Source: an uncultured Caldilineaceae bacterium (GTDB lineage: Bacteria > Chloroflexota > Anaerolineae > Caldilineales > Caldilineaceae). Taken from it: DNA of 64,000 nt. Shown one piece after another: positions 63,666-64,000 of the stretch. The translations under genes were made by a program, and so were the position numbers. Every line of letters begins with the position of its first letter. Positions within the stretch are counted from its first letter, which is position 1. The notes under the pieces were generated by a model, which worked only from the letters and a program-made list of their open reading frames with translations, was not told the DNA's origin and searched no databases. The stretch covers positions 4,691,405-4,755,404 of the forward strand of contig OX638330.1 in assembly GCA_951812725.1 (NCBI GenBank), in the 5' to 3' direction.

Positions 63666-64000
63666 CCAGGAGCCGCGCGCGGACGAGCGCGTAGAGATGC
63701 CGCGGGGCTTTGCCCGTTTTCGCAATATCCTGGCGGCCTGCATCGCCACCCGGCTGGCAGTCGATACGACGACCCAACTCTTCTTCCCCTACCTGCGGAC
63801 GGTTGCGCTGGGGCTGGGGATGGATATCGTTGTGCTGGGCCGTCTTGTCAGTCTGCGCAGCCTGGCGGGGCTGAGCGCGCCGCTGTTCGGCAGCGCTGCG
63901 GACAACTACGGCTACCGGCGCATCATGCGCTTGTCGCTGCTATTGATAGCGGCGGGCATGTTTCTGCTGGGCAGCGGCGCCGGGGTCTGGTCGGTCGTCG
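63658..64000 (+). CDS. MFS transporter, 5' end only
   Basis: GTG at 63658 opens a frame that runs off the window end. It overlaps the preceding stop by eight bases. The visible 114 residues include two or three hydrophobic segments (RFRNILAACIATRLAVDTTT, LAGLSAPLFGSAADNYGYRR) and the GxxxDxxGxR loop motif between segments 2 and 3 of major facilitator transporters (GSAADNYGYRR). The substrate cannot be judged. Confidence 0.75.
   Translation, partial: MSNQEPRADERVEMPRGFARFRNILAACIATRLAVDTTTQLFFPYLRTVALGLGMDIVVLGRLVSLRSLAGLSAPLFGSAADNYGYRRIMRLSLLLIAAGMFLLGSGAGVWSVV

Overview
The window is GC-rich bacterial chromosome with 46 credible intact or nearly intact protein genes, two genes cut by the window edges, several gene fragments, and no rRNA, tRNA or CRISPR array that I could see. 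The gene content points to a free-living or host-associated Chloroflexota lineage, perhaps Anaerolineae/Caldilineae-like: twin-arginine lipoprotein solute-binding proteins, many TIM-barrel sugar isomerases with Gfo/Idh/MocA and SDR enzymes, RNase J beside FtsK, and two type I glutamine synthetases. That placement is an inference from gene families, not a phylogeny.

Layout. (1) 1-7765: a minus-strand carbohydrate operon (binding protein, two permeases, a beta-propeller glycosidase-like protein, an SDR and the start of a second glycosidase-like gene), divergent from an isomerase/oxidoreductase pair. (2) 7777-17425: a zinc locus. An intact zur-znuA-znuC-znuB operon is followed by a decayed second copy (zur pseudogene at one end, znuB 3' fragment at the other). 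The middle of that copy is occupied by an unknown 387-residue protein, a 33-residue peptide, a COG0523 metal GTPase and a WD40 protein. Three related transposase tails are scattered through it. (3) 17442-27858: sugar/uronate catabolism (four TIM-barrel isomerases, a GH88-type unsaturated glucuronyl hydrolase, SDR, D-2-hydroxyacid dehydrogenase, methyltransferase), interrupted by an AAA ATPase + DUF4435 pair resembling the PARIS anti-phage system. (4) 27934-35250: a giant secreted LRR-trypsin-SH3 protein, two tandem zinc-type dehydrogenases and a YbaK-like deacylase. (5) 35495-42922: a PLP enzyme, a HAD protein and a glutamate-cysteine ligase, then an accessory zone with MntA/HepT, a dead DUF433/DUF5615 pair, a DUF4365 two-gene unit, and 3'-end fragments of two host genes. 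(6) 43496-52673: an enolase-superfamily enzyme, a peptide-type ABC transporter, two unknown overlapping genes and a molybdopterin oxidoreductase. (7) 53115-64000: core genes: two glnA, rnj, ftsK, a haloalkane-dehalogenase-like hydrolase, a LolA/RseB-like lipid-binding protein and the start of an MFS transporter.

The most striking pattern is that three host genes (znuB, gshA, the molybdopterin oxidoreductase) each have an extra copy of only their 3' end lying downstream in the same orientation. Each pair brackets accessory cargo. For the molybdopterin gene, all seven nucleotide differences between the copies are synonymous, so the fragment came from a functional allele and not from slow decay in place.
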